Origin: Clostridium gasigenes
GTDB lineage: Bacteria > Bacillota > Clostridia > Clostridiales > Clostridiaceae
Direction: 5' to 3'
Assembly: GCF_900104115.1 (NCBI RefSeq)
Contig: NZ_FNJM01000008.1
Coordinates: forward strand, 62,001 to 126,000
Length of the DNA stretch: 64,000 nt
Part shown: positions 23,360-32,959 of the stretch, one piece after another
Layout of the letters: each line of letters starts with the position of its first letter
Position numbering within the stretch: the first letter of the stretch is position 1
Made by a program: the position numbers and the translations under genes
Notes under the pieces: model-generated
What the model saw: only the letters and a program-made list of their open reading frames with translations
What the model was told of the DNA's origin: nothing
Database searches by the model: none

Positions 23360-25165
23360 ATGGAAAAAAATAGACAAGATAATATTAGAAATTTTTCAAT
23401 AGTAGCACATATAGATCACGGCAAGTCAACTCTTGCAGATAGATTATTAGAGTTAACTGGAACTTTAACAAAAAGAGAAATGGAAGAACAAGTTCTAGAT
23501 AATATGGAAATTGAAAGAGAAAGAGGAATTACTATTAAGTCTCAAGCAGCTAGACTTGTTTATAAAAGAGTTGACGGAGAAGAATATATATTAAATCTTA
23601 TAGATACTCCAGGACACGTAGATTTTACTTATGAAGTTTCAAGAAGTTTAGCAGCCTGCGAGGGAGCTGTTTTAGTAGTTGATGCAACTCAAGGAGTTCA
23701 AGCACAAACACTAGCAAACTGTTATTTAGCATTAAATAATAATTTGGAAATAGCACCAGTAATAAATAAAGTTGATTTGCAATCAGCAAGGCCAGATGAA
23801 GTTAAACAAGAAATTGAAGATGTAATAGGAATTGAAGCTGGAGATGCACCTATGATATCTGCAAAAACAGGTTTAAATATACAAGATGTGTTAGAAACAA
23901 TTGTAGAAAAGATACCAGCACCTAACGGTGATGAAGAAGCTCCACTTAAGGCGCTAATATTTGACTCATGTTATGATAGCTATAAAGGTGTAGTTTCATA
24001 TGTAAGAGTATTTGATGGTGTTGTAAAACCTGGAACAAAGATTAAGTTAATGGCAACAAACAAGATTTGCGAAGTAACAGAGGTAGGAATATTTACTCCT
24101 AAGTTATTACCAATATCAGAATTAAGAGCCGGAGACGTTGGATACATAGCAGCATCGATTAAAAATGTAAGAGATGCAAGAGTTGGAGATACAATAACTG
24201 AAGCAGATAGACCAGCAGAGGTAGCAATGGAAGGGTATAAACCTGCTATACCAATGGTTTACTCAGGTATTTATCCAGTAGATGGAGCAAAATATCAGGA
24301 GTTAAAAGATGCTTTAGAGAGATTGCAAATAAATGATGCAGCATTAAATTTTGAACCGGAGACATCAATAGCTTTAGGATTTGGATTTAGATGTGGATTC
24401 TTAGGACTACTTCATATGGAAATTATTCAAGAAAGAGTAGAAAGAGAATTTAACTTAGATATAATCACAACTGCGCCATCAGTTATTTATAAAGTTATTA
24501 CAGTAAAGGGTGAAGAAATTAAATTAACAAACCCAACAAATCTTCCAGCCACAACTGAAATAGATTATATGGAAGAACCAGTTGTAACGGGTACAATTAT
24601 ATCACCAACAGAATACGTTGGTGCAGTAATGGAACTTTGTCAAGAAAGAAGAGGAATATTTATTGGAATAACATACTTAGAAGAAACTAGAGTTTCAATT
24701 AAATATGATATTCCGTTAAATGAAATTATTTATGATTTCTTTGATACGTTAAAATCAAGAACTAGAGGTTATGCATCTCTTGATTATGACTTCAAGGGAT
24801 ATATAAAAACAGAACTTGTTAAGTTAGACCTTATGTTAAATGGAGATGTAGTAGATGCATTATCTATGATAGTGCCAGCTGAAAGAGCCTATGCAAAGGG
24901 TAAATCAATAACAGAAAAATTAAAGGCAATTATTCCAAAACAAATGTTTGAAGTGCCAATTCAAGCTGCCATAGGAACTAAGATAATAGCTAGAGAAACA
25001 GTAAAAGCAATGAGAAAAGATGTTTTAGCTAAATGTTATGGTGGAGATATATCAAGAAAGAAGAAACTTCTAAATAAACAAAAAGAAGGAAAGAAGAGAA
25101 TGAGACAAGTGGGATCAGTTGAAATACCACAAGAAGCATTTATGTCTATCCTTAAAGTAGATTAG
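23360..25165 (+). CDS. lepA: Elongation factor 4 (LepA GTPase)
   Basis: Ribosome-associated translational GTPase linked to back-translocation and 30S assembly. The 601-residue length is typical. G motifs are AHIDHGKST (G1), RERGITI (G2), DTPGHVDF (G3) and NKVDL (G4). The EF-G-like domains II, III and V follow, with the LepA-specific C-terminal domain ending in [20 protein letters not shown]. No good ribosome-binding site lies immediately upstream; see the hairpin-bridged site. lepA-hemW-hrcA is the common Firmicute order, here interrupted by a patatin gene on the other strand. Confidence 0.97.
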   Translation: MEKNRQDNIRNFSIVAHIDHGKSTLADRLLELTGTLTKREMEEQVLDNMEIERERGITIKSQAARLVYKRVDGEEYILNLIDTPGHVDFTYEVSRSLAACEGAVLVVDATQGVQAQTLANCYLALNNNLEIAPVINKVDLQSARPDEVKQEIEDVIGIEAGDAPMISAKTGLNIQDVLETIVEKIPAPNGDEEAPLKALIFDSCYDSYKGVVSYVRVFDGVVKPGTKIKLMATNKICEVTEVGIFTPKLLPISELRAGDVGYIAASIKNVRDARVGDTITEADRPAEVAMEGYKPAIPMVYSGIYPVDGAKYQELKDALERLQINDAALNFEPETSIALGFGFRCGFLGLLHMEIIQERVEREFNLDIITTAPSVIYKVITVKGEEIKLTNPTNLPATTEIDYMEEPVVTGTIISPTEYVGAVMELCQERRGIFIGITYLEETRVSIKYDIPLNEIIYDFFDTLKSRTRGYASLDYDFKGYIKTELVKLDLMLNGDVVDALSMIVPAERAYAKGKSITEKLKAIIPKQMFEVPIQAAIGTKIIARETVKAMRKDVLAKCYGGDISRKKKLLNKQKEGKKRMRQVGSVEIPQEAFMSILKVD

Positions 25166-25245
25166 TATTTAGAAAATTCAAAAGTAAACAATATTTTAAT
25201 ACTATATGTTTTATATGAGTTAGTAGAATCTTTATAAGCGTTTTT

Positions 25246-25283
25246 AAAAGAGTCAGATTACCTTAGGGGCATCTGGCTCTTTT
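25246..25283. terminator. lepA terminator
   Basis: AAAAGAGTCAGAT pairs with ATCTGGCTCTTTT around a 12-base loop, with A- and T-rich ends usable from both strands. It may also stop the convergent patatin gene. Confidence 0.85.
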
Positions 25284-25295
25284 AAATTATAATTC

Positions 25296-25330
25296 ATTAG
25301 ATGACTAAGGCATCATAAAATAAATAATTA
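25296..25330. repeat. Left half of the dispersed hairpin element
   Basis: AGATGACTAAGGCATCATAA then AATAAATAATTAA: the GGCATC-type left arm, running up to the stop codon of the minus-strand patatin gene. No right arm is seen. Confidence 0.45.
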
Positions 25331-26248
25331 ATTAAGAAAAGTAGTTTCTATAAATTTATAAGTTTCTGTTAAGTCAACTTCATTTCCTAAGTTTTTTAAA
25401 AAGGGGACAAACTGGGGCTTATCCATTGCTATAAACTTTGAAACTTTAGGATTTATTCTAAAATAATTAGTTTTTAAAAATTCTTTGCAATAGATATCTT
25501 CTAAATAGCTACTTCCATCCATAACTAAGGATAGAAAAGGTGATTTCATTTTTGCAAAAGGGTGAAATGCCCATTGAGCTGCACCCCATTTTGAAGTATC
25601 ACCTATAATTGTATCAGGACTATCGCCTGTACCTATGGATAAAAGTCTAAAATCATTTCCAGATGATAGAGTACTAAAGCAATTCATAGCGCTAAAAACA
25701 GCAGCAGCAGTAGGACTATTTGCAACTACCCCACCATCTATAAAATTATTATGAGAAGGGAAGTAAGTAGGAGCAGCAGAACTCGAAAGTGCTACATCTA
25801 TAACTCTAGAATTATAAGTTGAGTTATTACAAAGATTATTAAAGAAAACAACTTCAAAGCTATCTTTAGTAAATCCCTTAACATTAAAGGATGGTACGAA
25901 AACATATTTCTTTAAATCTTTAATTAATAAATCTTCAGGAAAATAATCTAATAAAAGTTGGCTTAAGTTGTAATTACTGTACTTGGGTTTAAATATGTTA
26001 TATTGACTTGGTGAAAAAATTTTCTTTGTATTGCTATAGCTATATAAATCATCAACAAAATTGGCAGTTTTACCATAAGCTAAGGAAAGTGCAATTAAAG
26101 AACCGGTTGAAGTGCCTGCAAATAAATCAACTTCATCTAAAAGATTCGGAAATTTTTCGCAAATTCTTTTCAAAATTCGTGCAGATAAGGCGCCTTTAAT
26201 TCCACCACCATCAAAGGATAAAATTTTAAATGTCTTCAATGTCTTCAA
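25328..26248 (-). CDS. Patatin-like phospholipase
   Basis: Predicted lipid acyl hydrolase with a Ser-Asp dyad. ILSFDGGGIKGALSA gives the oxyanion glycine loop, LFAGTSTGSLIAL the nucleophile elbow (GxSxG), and FIDGGVVANSP the catalytic Asp in DGG. The start is TTG 26248, 8 bases after AAGGGAG; the longer frame from 26269 overlaps that site. This gives 306 residues. There is no signal peptide, so it is probably cytosolic or peripheral. A direct repeat (ACATTGAAG twice) covers the first codons. It lies on the opposite strand between lepA and hemW, where many relatives have nothing, so it may have been inserted. Its substrate is unknown. Confidence 0.85.
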   Translation of the reverse strand: MKTLKTFKILSFDGGGIKGALSARILKRICEKFPNLLDEVDLFAGTSTGSLIALSLAYGKTANFVDDLYSYSNTKKIFSPSQYNIFKPKYSNYNLSQLLLDYFPEDLLIKDLKKYVFVPSFNVKGFTKDSFEVVFFNNLCNNSTYNSRVIDVALSSSAAPTYFPSHNNFIDGGVVANSPTAAAVFSAMNCFSTLSSGNDFRLLSIGTGDSPDTIIGDTSKWGAAQWAFHPFAKMKSPFLSLVMDGSSYLEDIYCKEFLKTNYFRINPKVSKFIAMDKPQFVPFLKNLGNEVDLTETYKFIETTFLN

Positions 26249-26514
26249 TGTTAAAACTCCCTTATACAAAATAATTATACAAATAATATATTCGAATTTA
26301 ATATTTAGGTTAAAGATATTATAAATAAAATAACTATGCTAAAAATATTTACAAACTATTAGAAAAATATTATGGGTAATTCCAATTTTATTTGGTAATA
26401 TAAAAAGTAAATAATAAATTAATTCTGTTAAATAAGGCATTGAATAAAATGCCTTATTTTTTTAATAGCAATATAAAGCTAATTAAAAGATGAATTAGGA
26501 AGAGAGCTGAACAA
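26249..26514 (+). terminator. Intergenic region with a terminator in the hemW leader
   Basis: AATAAGGCAT, an 8-base loop, ATGCCTTATTTTTTT (26431-26465) is a 10-bp stem with a T-run, oriented plus. No plus-strand gene lies within about 1.1 kb upstream, so it is either a leader attenuator for hemW or a guard against antisense or read-through transcription. The rest of the spacer is A+T-rich; I see no clear promoter with normal spacing. Confidence 0.6.
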
Positions 26515-27663
26515 ATGAATATAATAAAAGAAAATAAAGAGATATCATTATATGTGCATGTACCATTTTGTAAACAGAAGTGTTTTTATTGTGATTTCCC
26601 ATCCTATGCAGCCTTAGAAAGTTTAATGGAGGATTACGTAGAGGCTTTATGCACTGAAATTGAAGAAAAAGCTAGTGGATATTTAATAAAAAGTATATTT
26701 ATAGGTGGTGGAACTCCGTCTTATTTAGAAACTCATCAAATAAGAAAAGTTTTAAACTGTATATCTAGACTTAACTTAATGGAAAATATGGAGTTTTCTA
26801 TGGAGTGTAATCCTGGAACTTTAGAAGGTGAAAAATTAATTGCTATGTTTGAAGGTGGAGTAAATAGAATAAGTATGGGGCTTCAAGCAGTTCAAGATGG
26901 ACTTCTTAAAGATATTGGTAGAATACATACATTTAAACAATTTGAAAAGAATTTTAAATTAGCTAGAAAAATTGGATTTAAGAATATAAATATAGATTTG
27001 ATGTTTGGACTTCCACATCAGAAGGTTTCGCAGTGGAGAGAAACTTTGGAAACTATAGCTAAAATAAATCCAGAGCATATTTCTGCATATAGTTTAATAA
27101 TAGAAGAGGGAACATGTTTCTACAAAATGTGGAATGAAGATAAATTAATATTACCATCAGAAGATGATGAAAGAGAAATGTATGAAATTACAAAAGGTGT
27201 TTTAAAGGAATATGGATATAATCAATATGAAATATCTAATTATTCAAAAGAAGGATACGAATGTGAACATAATAAAGTTTATTGGAGATGTATGCCATAT
27301 CTAGGAGTTGGATCTTCATCTAGTTCATTTATGGATAACTATAGATTTAAAAATATAAATAATATAAAAAAATATATAGAGAATATAAGTTTAAAAAGTA
27401 GTGTAGAAGAAGAAAGAAGACAAAATTCTAAGGAAGATAATATAGAAGAATTTATGTTTATGGGACTTAGGCTTTTAGAGGGAATAGATAAAAATGAATT
27501 TAAAGCTAGATTTGGAATTAATATAACAAGTATATATAAAGATATAATTGATAAAAATATATTGTGTTGTTTAATGGGAGAGAAAAACAATAAGGTGTTT
27601 CTAACAGAAAAGGGAATTGAGTTATCTAATAAAGTAATGAGTGAGTTTATATTAGATAAATAA
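26515..27663 (+). CDS. hemW: Radical SAM haem chaperone HemW
   Basis: A 382-residue HemN-like radical SAM protein. It begins YVHVPFCKQKCFYCDF, with the CxxxCxxC cluster motif (about 20-27), followed by IGGGTPSYL, NRISMGLQAVQ and NIDLMFGLPHQ, typical of HemW. The start follows a weak GAGAG. HemW relatives bind haem and help insert it into proteins rather than act as coproporphyrinogen oxidases; older annotations call them HemN. It lies upstream of the heat-shock operon, as in most Firmicutes, but ahead of the CIRCE promoter, so it is probably not itself heat-regulated. Confidence 0.9.
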   Translation: MNIIKENKEISLYVHVPFCKQKCFYCDFPSYAALESLMEDYVEALCTEIEEKASGYLIKSIFIGGGTPSYLETHQIRKVLNCISRLNLMENMEFSMECNPGTLEGEKLIAMFEGGVNRISMGLQAVQDGLLKDIGRIHTFKQFEKNFKLARKIGFKNINIDLMFGLPHQKVSQWRETLETIAKINPEHISAYSLIIEEGTCFYKMWNEDKLILPSEDDEREMYEITKGVLKEYGYNQYEISNYSKEGYECEHNKVYWRCMPYLGVGSSSSSFMDNYRFKNINNIKKYIENISLKSSVEEERRQNSKEDNIEEFMFMGLRLLEGIDKNEFKARFGINITSIYKDIIDKNILCCLMGEKNNKVFLTEKGIELSNKVMSEFILDK

Positions 27664-27773
27664 TTTTTTGAATTTAATATTTAGGAAAATGGAGTAATTA
27701 TTAGAAAAGTGAAGTAAATAGCATTTATTTAAATTAAATGATGTTATTTAATAAAATTTAATGGCATTTTAAA

Positions 27774-27842
27774 TTGACAAAAATCCTAAAGAATAATATA
27801 TTAGTAATATAGTCATTAGCACTCGACTTGAATGAGTGCTAA
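27774..27842 (+). promoter_or_regulatory. Heat-shock promoter with CIRCE operator
   Basis: TTGACA (27774-27779), a 17-base spacer and TATATT (27797-27802) form a sigma-A promoter. CIRCE follows: TTAGCACTC (27816-27824), nine bases, GAGTGCTAA (27834-27842), a perfect match to the HrcA operator. HrcA encoded just downstream should repress its own operon. Confidence 0.97.
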
Positions 27843-27859
27843 CAGATAGAGGTGATGTC

Positions 27860-28891
27860 ATGGCTATTGATGAAAGAAAAATAAAAGTGCTTCAGGCTAT
27901 CATTAATGACTATATCAGCACAGGAGAGCCTGTGGGCTCGAGAACATTAGCAAAAAAATACGACTTAGGAGTTGGCTCAGCTACAATCAGAAATGAAATG
28001 GCTGACCTAGAAGAGTTAGGTTATTTAGAACAACCTCATACATCAGCAGGTAGAATTCCTTCAAGTAAGGGCTACAGATTGTATGTAGATAGTTTAATGG
28101 AAGTTGACCCTTTAACTCTTCAAGAGGAGTTAAGGATAAAGGAATACATTATAAACTCCGCATTGTATGAAGTTGATAAAATTGTAAAACAAGCAAGTAC
28201 ATTACTTTCTGAACTTACAAATTTAACTTGTATAGTACAAACTCCTTCAGTTAGAAAAAGCTATATAAAATCTATACAATTACTTAAGATAGATAACCAT
28301 AATTTGGTTTTGGTAGTTGTTACACAAAGTGGTTTAATTAAAAATAATAGAATAAGAGTAGTTGAAATGCCAGAACAAAGTGAATTTCAAAGAATAAATG
28401 AAGTTTTGCAAATAAGACTTAAAAATTTGACAATAGAAGAAATAAATTTAGAAGTAATTAACAGTCTAAAAATTGAATTAACAGGATATGATGAAATATT
28501 TAATGGTATGTTACCAGCTTTATATGAAACGTTGAGTCAATCGGAGAGTACAGATATATTAGTAGAAGGAACTACTAATATATTTAATTATCCAGAGTAC
28601 AACAATATAGATAAAGCTAAGGAGATAATTTCTCTTTTAAATAATAAAGACTGTGTAATTGAACTTTTAGAACAATCGGGTGATATAAGTGTTAAAATTG
28701 GGGATGAAAACTTTTTTCCTGGAGCAAAGGAATGTTCAATTATTTCAGCAGAATATTCTCTAGGTGGAAATGCAATTGGAACTATTGGACTTATAGGACC
28801 TAGAAGAATTAATTATTCTAAAGTTATAGCAATTATGGCTCAAGTTATGAAAGAATTAAATAAAAGTATTACAAACCAACGTATAGAATAA
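27860..28891 (+). CDS. hrcA: Heat-inducible transcription repressor HrcA
   Basis: Binds CIRCE and represses the hrcA-grpE-dnaK(-dnaJ) genes; GroEL is its usual activity sensor. Start ATG 27860 ([12 protein letters not shown]) lies 8 bases after GAGGTGA, giving 343 residues. The winged-helix domain is seen in [20 protein letters not shown] and [20 protein letters not shown], followed by [20 protein letters not shown]; the GAF-like domain follows. It is the first gene after the CIRCE promoter. Confidence 0.96.
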   Translation: MAIDERKIKVLQAIINDYISTGEPVGSRTLAKKYDLGVGSATIRNEMADLEELGYLEQPHTSAGRIPSSKGYRLYVDSLMEVDPLTLQEELRIKEYIINSALYEVDKIVKQASTLLSELTNLTCIVQTPSVRKSYIKSIQLLKIDNHNLVLVVVTQSGLIKNNRIRVVEMPEQSEFQRINEVLQIRLKNLTIEEINLEVINSLKIELTGYDEIFNGMLPALYETLSQSESTDILVEGTTNIFNYPEYNNIDKAKEIISLLNNKDCVIELLEQSGDISVKIGDENFFPGAKECSIISAEYSLGGNAIGTIGLIGPRRINYSKVIAIMAQVMKELNKSITNQRIE

Positions 28892-28912
28892 AATAAAATG
28901 AGGTGTAGTTAA

Positions 28913-29548
28913 ATGGAACAAAAAAGAGAAGTTGAAGAAGATATAATAGAAAAAGTTGAAGCCGAACAAGTTGAAGCTGAACAAGTTGAGACTGAGGACG
29001 TGGAAAATTTAGAAAATGAAGAATCAACAGATGAAGTTTCAGAAGAAAATCCTAATGAAAAGGGAGAAGAGGAAGAAAAAGAAAACCCTCTAAAAACACT
29101 TATGAAATTTAAAGATAAAAATAAAAGACTTTCTAATGAAAATGAAGCACTAAAAGAAAGATTACTTAGAGTTAGTGCAGAATATGAAAATTATAGAAAA
29201 AGAACAATTAAAGAAAAAGAAGGTATATATACAGATGCTTGCGTAGATGTATTAAAGGAAATATTACCTGTAATTGATAATTTAGAAAGAGCGTTAAGTG
29301 TAGAAGGAAATATAGAAGACCTTAAAAAAGGTATAGAAATGACTATTAAAGGTGTTAATACTTCATTTGAAAAGTTAGGTGTTAATGAAATAGATACAAC
29401 AGGACAATTTGATCCAAATCTTCACCAAGCAGTTATGCATATTCAAGATGAAGAATTAGGGGAAAATGTAGTTGCTGAAGTATTCCAAAAAGGATACAAA
29501 AAAGGCGATAAAGTATTACGACATACAATGGTTAAAGTTGCAAATTAA
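28913..29548 (+). CDS. grpE: Nucleotide exchange factor GrpE
   Basis: Exchanges ADP on DnaK. 211 residues. The first 60 or so are very acidic and disordered, with a near-exact internal repeat (VEAEQVEAEQVETE). A long coiled coil (about 62-120, including LLRVSAEYENYRKRTIKEKE) and the C-terminal beta domain (NLHQAVMHIQDEELGENVV and VLRHTMVKVA) follow. It is 21 bases after hrcA. Confidence 0.96.
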   Translation: MEQKREVEEDIIEKVEAEQVEAEQVETEDVENLENEESTDEVSEENPNEKGEEEEKENPLKTLMKFKDKNKRLSNENEALKERLLRVSAEYENYRKRTIKEKEGIYTDACVDVLKEILPVIDNLERALSVEGNIEDLKKGIEMTIKGVNTSFEKLGVNEIDTTGQFDPNLHQAVMHIQDEELGENVVAEVFQKGYKKGDKVLRHTMVKVAN

Positions 29549-29622
29549 TAAAATAGTTATTAATTTGACAAATATAAATATAAAAAGCTAATAAGTATAA
29601 AAAATTTAGGAGGAACAAAAAA

Positions 29623-31473
29623 ATGGGAAAAATTATAGGAATTGATTTAGGAACAACAAATTCATGTGTAGCAGTAATGGAAGGTGGAGAACCAGTAGTA
29701 ATCACTAATGCAGAAGGCGCTAGAACTACTCCTTCAGTAGTTTCATTCCAAGCAAATGGAGAAAGATTAGTAGGTCAAGTAGCTAAGAGACAATCAATAA
29801 CTAATCCAGATAAGACAATAATATCAATAAAGAGACATATGGGAACAAACTACAAAGTAGATATAGATGGAAAATCACATTCACCACAAGAAATATCATC
29901 AATGGTATTACAAAAAATTAAAATAGATGCAGAAGCTTACTTAGGCGAAACTGTAACTCAAGCAGTTATAACAGTTCCAGCTTACTTCAATGATGCTGAA
30001 AGACAAGCAACAAAAGATGCTGGTAAAATAGCAGGGCTTGAAGTTTTAAGAATAATAAACGAACCAACAGCTGCAGCTTTAGCTTATGGTTTAGATAAAA
30101 TGGATACAAACCAAAAGATATTTGTTTATGACTTAGGTGGTGGTACTTTCGACGTATCAATTCTTGAACTTGGAGATGGAATATTTGAAGTTCTATCAAC
30201 AAACGGAGACACAAAACTTGGTGGAGATGACTTTGATGAGAAAGTAATGAATTATATTGCTGATACTTTCAAGAATGAATATGGAGTTGATTTAAGACAA
30301 GATAAAATGGCTCTTCAAAGATTAAAAGAAGCTGCTGAAAAAGCTAAAATTGAATTATCATCATCAACACAAACAAACATTAACTTACCATTCATCACAG
30401 CTGATGCAACTGGTCCAAAGCATATTGATATGAACCTTACAAGAGCTAAGTTCAATGAACTTACTCATGACTTAGTTCAAAGATCAATAGAACCAATGAA
30501 GAAAGCATTAAGTGATGCTAAATTATCAATTGGAGATATCCAAAAGATAGTATTAGTTGGAGGATCAACAAGAATACCAGCTGTTGTAGAAGCAGTTAAG
30601 AACTTTACAGGAAAAGAACCTTCAAAGGGCGTTAACCCAGATGAATGTGTTGCTATGGGAGCTGCTATTCAAGCAGGTGTGTTAACAGGAGAAGTTAAGG
30701 ATGTATTATTATTAGATGTTACGCCTCTAACACTTGGAATCGAAACTTTAGGTGGAGTTGCTACTGCTTTAATAGAAAGAAATACAACTATTCCAGCTAA
30801 AAAGAGTCAAACATTCTCAACAGCAGCAGATGGTCAAACATCAGTTGAAATTAATATAGTTCAAGGTGAAAGACAAATGGCTGCAGATAATAAGGCTTTA
30901 GGAAGATTTACTCTTTCAGGAATTTTATCAGCAAGAAGAGGAGAACCTCAAATAGAAGTTACATTTGATATAGATGCTAATGGTATTGTTAAGGTATCAG
31001 CAACAGATAAAGCAAGTGGTAAAGAAGCCAATGTTACAATTACATCTTCAACTAACTTAAGCGATGCAGAGGTAGAAAATGCAGTTAATGAAGCAGCTAA
31101 GTTTGCTGAAGAAGATGGAAAGAGAAAAGAAAAAATAGATGTTAAGAATAATGCAGAACAAGTTATTTACCAAACAGAAAAAACTTTAACTGAACTTGGA
31201 GAAAAAGTTTCAGAAGAAGATAAAGCTAAGGTAAATGAAAAAGTAGCGGCACTTAATGAAGTTAAAGATGGAGAAGACGTAGAAGCTATAAAAGCAGCAA
31301 TAGAAGCATTAAATCAAGAATTCTATGCTATATCTTCTAAAATGTATGCAGATGCAGGAGCACAACCAGGAGCTGAAGGATTTGATCCAAACAATATGGG
31401 TGGAGCAAATGCAGGAGCACCTCATGATGATAATGTAGTTGATGCAGATTTTGAAGTTAAAGAAGATAAATAG
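29623..31473 (+). CDS. dnaK: Molecular chaperone DnaK (Hsp70)
   Basis: 616-residue Hsp70. ATPase phosphate loops are [45 protein letters not shown] and [10 protein letters not shown]. The linker is [15 protein letters not shown], followed by the substrate-binding domain and a C-terminal glycine/alanine-rich tail. As in other Firmicutes, it lacks the roughly 24-residue ATPase-domain insertion of Gram-negative DnaK (inferred from length). The start follows AGGAGG. A terminator at 31506 separates it from dnaJ. Confidence 0.98.
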   Translation: MGKIIGIDLGTTNSCVAVMEGGEPVVITNAEGARTTPSVVSFQANGERLVGQVAKRQSITNPDKTIISIKRHMGTNYKVDIDGKSHSPQEISSMVLQKIKIDAEAYLGETVTQAVITVPAYFNDAERQATKDAGKIAGLEVLRIINEPTAAALAYGLDKMDTNQKIFVYDLGGGTFDVSILELGDGIFEVLSTNGDTKLGGDDFDEKVMNYIADTFKNEYGVDLRQDKMALQRLKEAAEKAKIELSSSTQTNINLPFITADATGPKHIDMNLTRAKFNELTHDLVQRSIEPMKKALSDAKLSIGDIQKIVLVGGSTRIPAVVEAVKNFTGKEPSKGVNPDECVAMGAAIQAGVLTGEVKDVLLLDVTPLTLGIETLGGVATALIERNTTIPAKKSQTFSTAADGQTSVEINIVQGERQMAADNKALGRFTLSGILSARRGEPQIEVTFDIDANGIVKVSATDKASGKEANVTITSSTNLSDAEVENAVNEAAKFAEEDGKRKEKIDVKNNAEQVIYQTEKTLTELGEKVSEEDKAKVNEKVAALNEVKDGEDVEAIKAAIEALNQEFYAISSKMYADAGAQPGAEGFDPNNMGGANAGAPHDDNVVDADFEVKEDK

Positions 31474-31505
31474 TAGTAACTATATGTTATAATGGATTAT
31501 AATAA

Positions 31506-31536
31506 AAAAGGGAAGACCTTAGATGTCTTCCCTTTT
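31506..31536 (+). terminator. Terminator between dnaK and dnaJ
   Basis: AAAAGGGAAGAC, a 7-base loop, GTCTTCCCTTTT: a perfect 12-bp stem with a T-rich end. It probably lowers dnaJ expression relative to dnaK. Confidence 0.85.
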
Positions 31537-31540
31537 ATAA

Positions 31541-31612
31541 GGTATAGTAAAAAATAACTAGTCAATGTACATGGAACCTTGGACTGTTATTTTAAAGAAA
31601 CTCCTTAAAGAA
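31541..31612. repeat. Dispersed hairpin element ahead of dnaJ
   Basis: AAGGTATAGTAAAAAATAAC then TAGTCAATGTACATGG, and the inverted ACCTTGGACTGTTATTTTAA then AGAAACTCCTTAAAG. It lies between the dnaK terminator and the dnaJ ribosome-binding site, 12 bases before the latter. Confidence 0.65.
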
Positions 31613-31640
31613 CAAAATTATCTAGGCGGTGAAAATATAC

Positions 31641-32762
31641 ATGGCAAATAAAGATTACTATGCAAGCCTTGAAATTCAAAAAGGCGCTAGTGAAGATGAA
31701 ATTAAAAAGGCTTTTAGAAAGCAAGCTATGAAGTATCATCCTGATAAAAATCAGGGAAATGACGTAGCTGAAGCAAAATTTAAAGAAGTAAATGAAGCAT
31801 ATCAAGTTCTTTCAGACCCAGAAAAGAAATCTAGATATGATCAATTTGGAACAGTTGATGGAGACCCAGGATTTGGCGGCGGTGGAGCTGGTGGATTCTC
31901 AGATATGGGCGGGTTTGGTGATATTTTCGAAAGTTTCTTTGGAGGCGGAGGCGGAGGCAGAAGAGCTAATGGTCCGGCTAGAGGAGCTGATGTTGAATAT
32001 AGCGTTACTTTAACTTTTGAAGAAGCTGTTTTTGGAGTTAAAAAGGATGTTTCAATTAATAGAAGTGAAAACTGTGAATATTGTAGTGGATCAGGAGCTA
32101 AGGCTGGTACAACAGCTAAAACATGTCCTTCATGTAATGGAAGTGGGCAAGTTAGAGTTCAAAGACAAACACCTCTTGGAAGTTTTGCAAGCACTTCAAC
32201 TTGTGACAAATGTGCTGGAAAAGGTAAAATTGTAGAAACACCTTGTCCATCATGTAGTGGTAGAGGGAAAACTAGAAAAAATAGAAAAATTAGTGTTAAT
32301 ATACCGGCAGGTGTTGATACTGGAAATGTAATGCCACTTAGAGGCGAAGGTGAACATGGAACTAATGGGGGTCCTGTAGGGGATTTATATATTAGAATAA
32401 ATGTAACTCCGTCAAAGAAGTTTACTAGAAAAGGTGTAGATGTTTATATAGATACACATATTTCTATGGCAAAAGCTGCACTTGGAACTGAAATTACAGT
32501 TTCAACTGTTGATGGAGATGTTAAATATACTATACCTCAAGGTACTCAATCAGGAACATTATTCAGATTAAAGAATAAAGGTATTCCAAGAGTTAACTCA
32601 ACAGGTAGAGGGGATCAATACGTTAAAGTAATAGTTGATATACCTAAAACTCTTAATGAAAAACAAAGAGAAGCTTTAAAAATGCTTATAGAAGCATCAG
32701 GAGAAAGTTTTGATGAAGTGGCTCATAAAAAGGGCATAAAAGACTTGTTTAATAAAAAATAA
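31641..32762 (+). CDS. dnaJ: Co-chaperone DnaJ (Hsp40)
   Basis: Stimulates DnaK ATPase and delivers substrates. Start ATG 31641 follows GGCGGTGA; the product is 373 residues. The J domain carries the HPD motif (YHPDKNQGN, about 33-35). A Gly/Phe-rich linker follows, then four CxxCxGxG zinc repeats (CEYCSGSG, CPSCNGSG, CDKCAGKG, CPSCSGRG) and two beta-barrel substrate domains. It is the last gene of the heat-shock cluster. Confidence 0.97.
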   Translation: MANKDYYASLEIQKGASEDEIKKAFRKQAMKYHPDKNQGNDVAEAKFKEVNEAYQVLSDPEKKSRYDQFGTVDGDPGFGGGGAGGFSDMGGFGDIFESFFGGGGGGRRANGPARGADVEYSVTLTFEEAVFGVKKDVSINRSENCEYCSGSGAKAGTTAKTCPSCNGSGQVRVQRQTPLGSFASTSTCDKCAGKGKIVETPCPSCSGRGKTRKNRKISVNIPAGVDTGNVMPLRGEGEHGTNGGPVGDLYIRINVTPSKKFTRKGVDVYIDTHISMAKAALGTEITVSTVDGDVKYTIPQGTQSGTLFRLKNKGIPRVNSTGRGDQYVKVIVDIPKTLNEKQREALKMLIEASGESFDEVAHKKGIKDLFNKK

Positions 32763-32767
32763 TAGAC

Positions 32768-32805
32768 AATAAAGAGCTCAGGATTTTCCTGAGCTCTTTA
32801 TTTTT
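32768..32805 (+). terminator. dnaJ terminator
   Basis: AATAAAGAGCTCAGGA, TTT, TCCTGAGCTCTTTATT then TTT: a perfect 16-bp stem. Confidence 0.9.
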
Positions 32806-32959
32806 CTGTAAATAAGTTTAACAAGATATATTAAAAACTAAGTTCCTAAAGAAAGTAAATAGGTAAATAGGTATGAGAGATATAGATATTTCCAATAAGT
32901 AAGTATATTTTTTAGTGATATAATTAAAAATAGAAGAAAATATTTTTAGGAGTGATAAC

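Noticed and set aside
31629-31640. Upstream in-frame start for dnaJ
   Set aside because: It lies inside the GGCGGTGA ribosome-binding site; the family N-terminus begins at the ATG at 31641.
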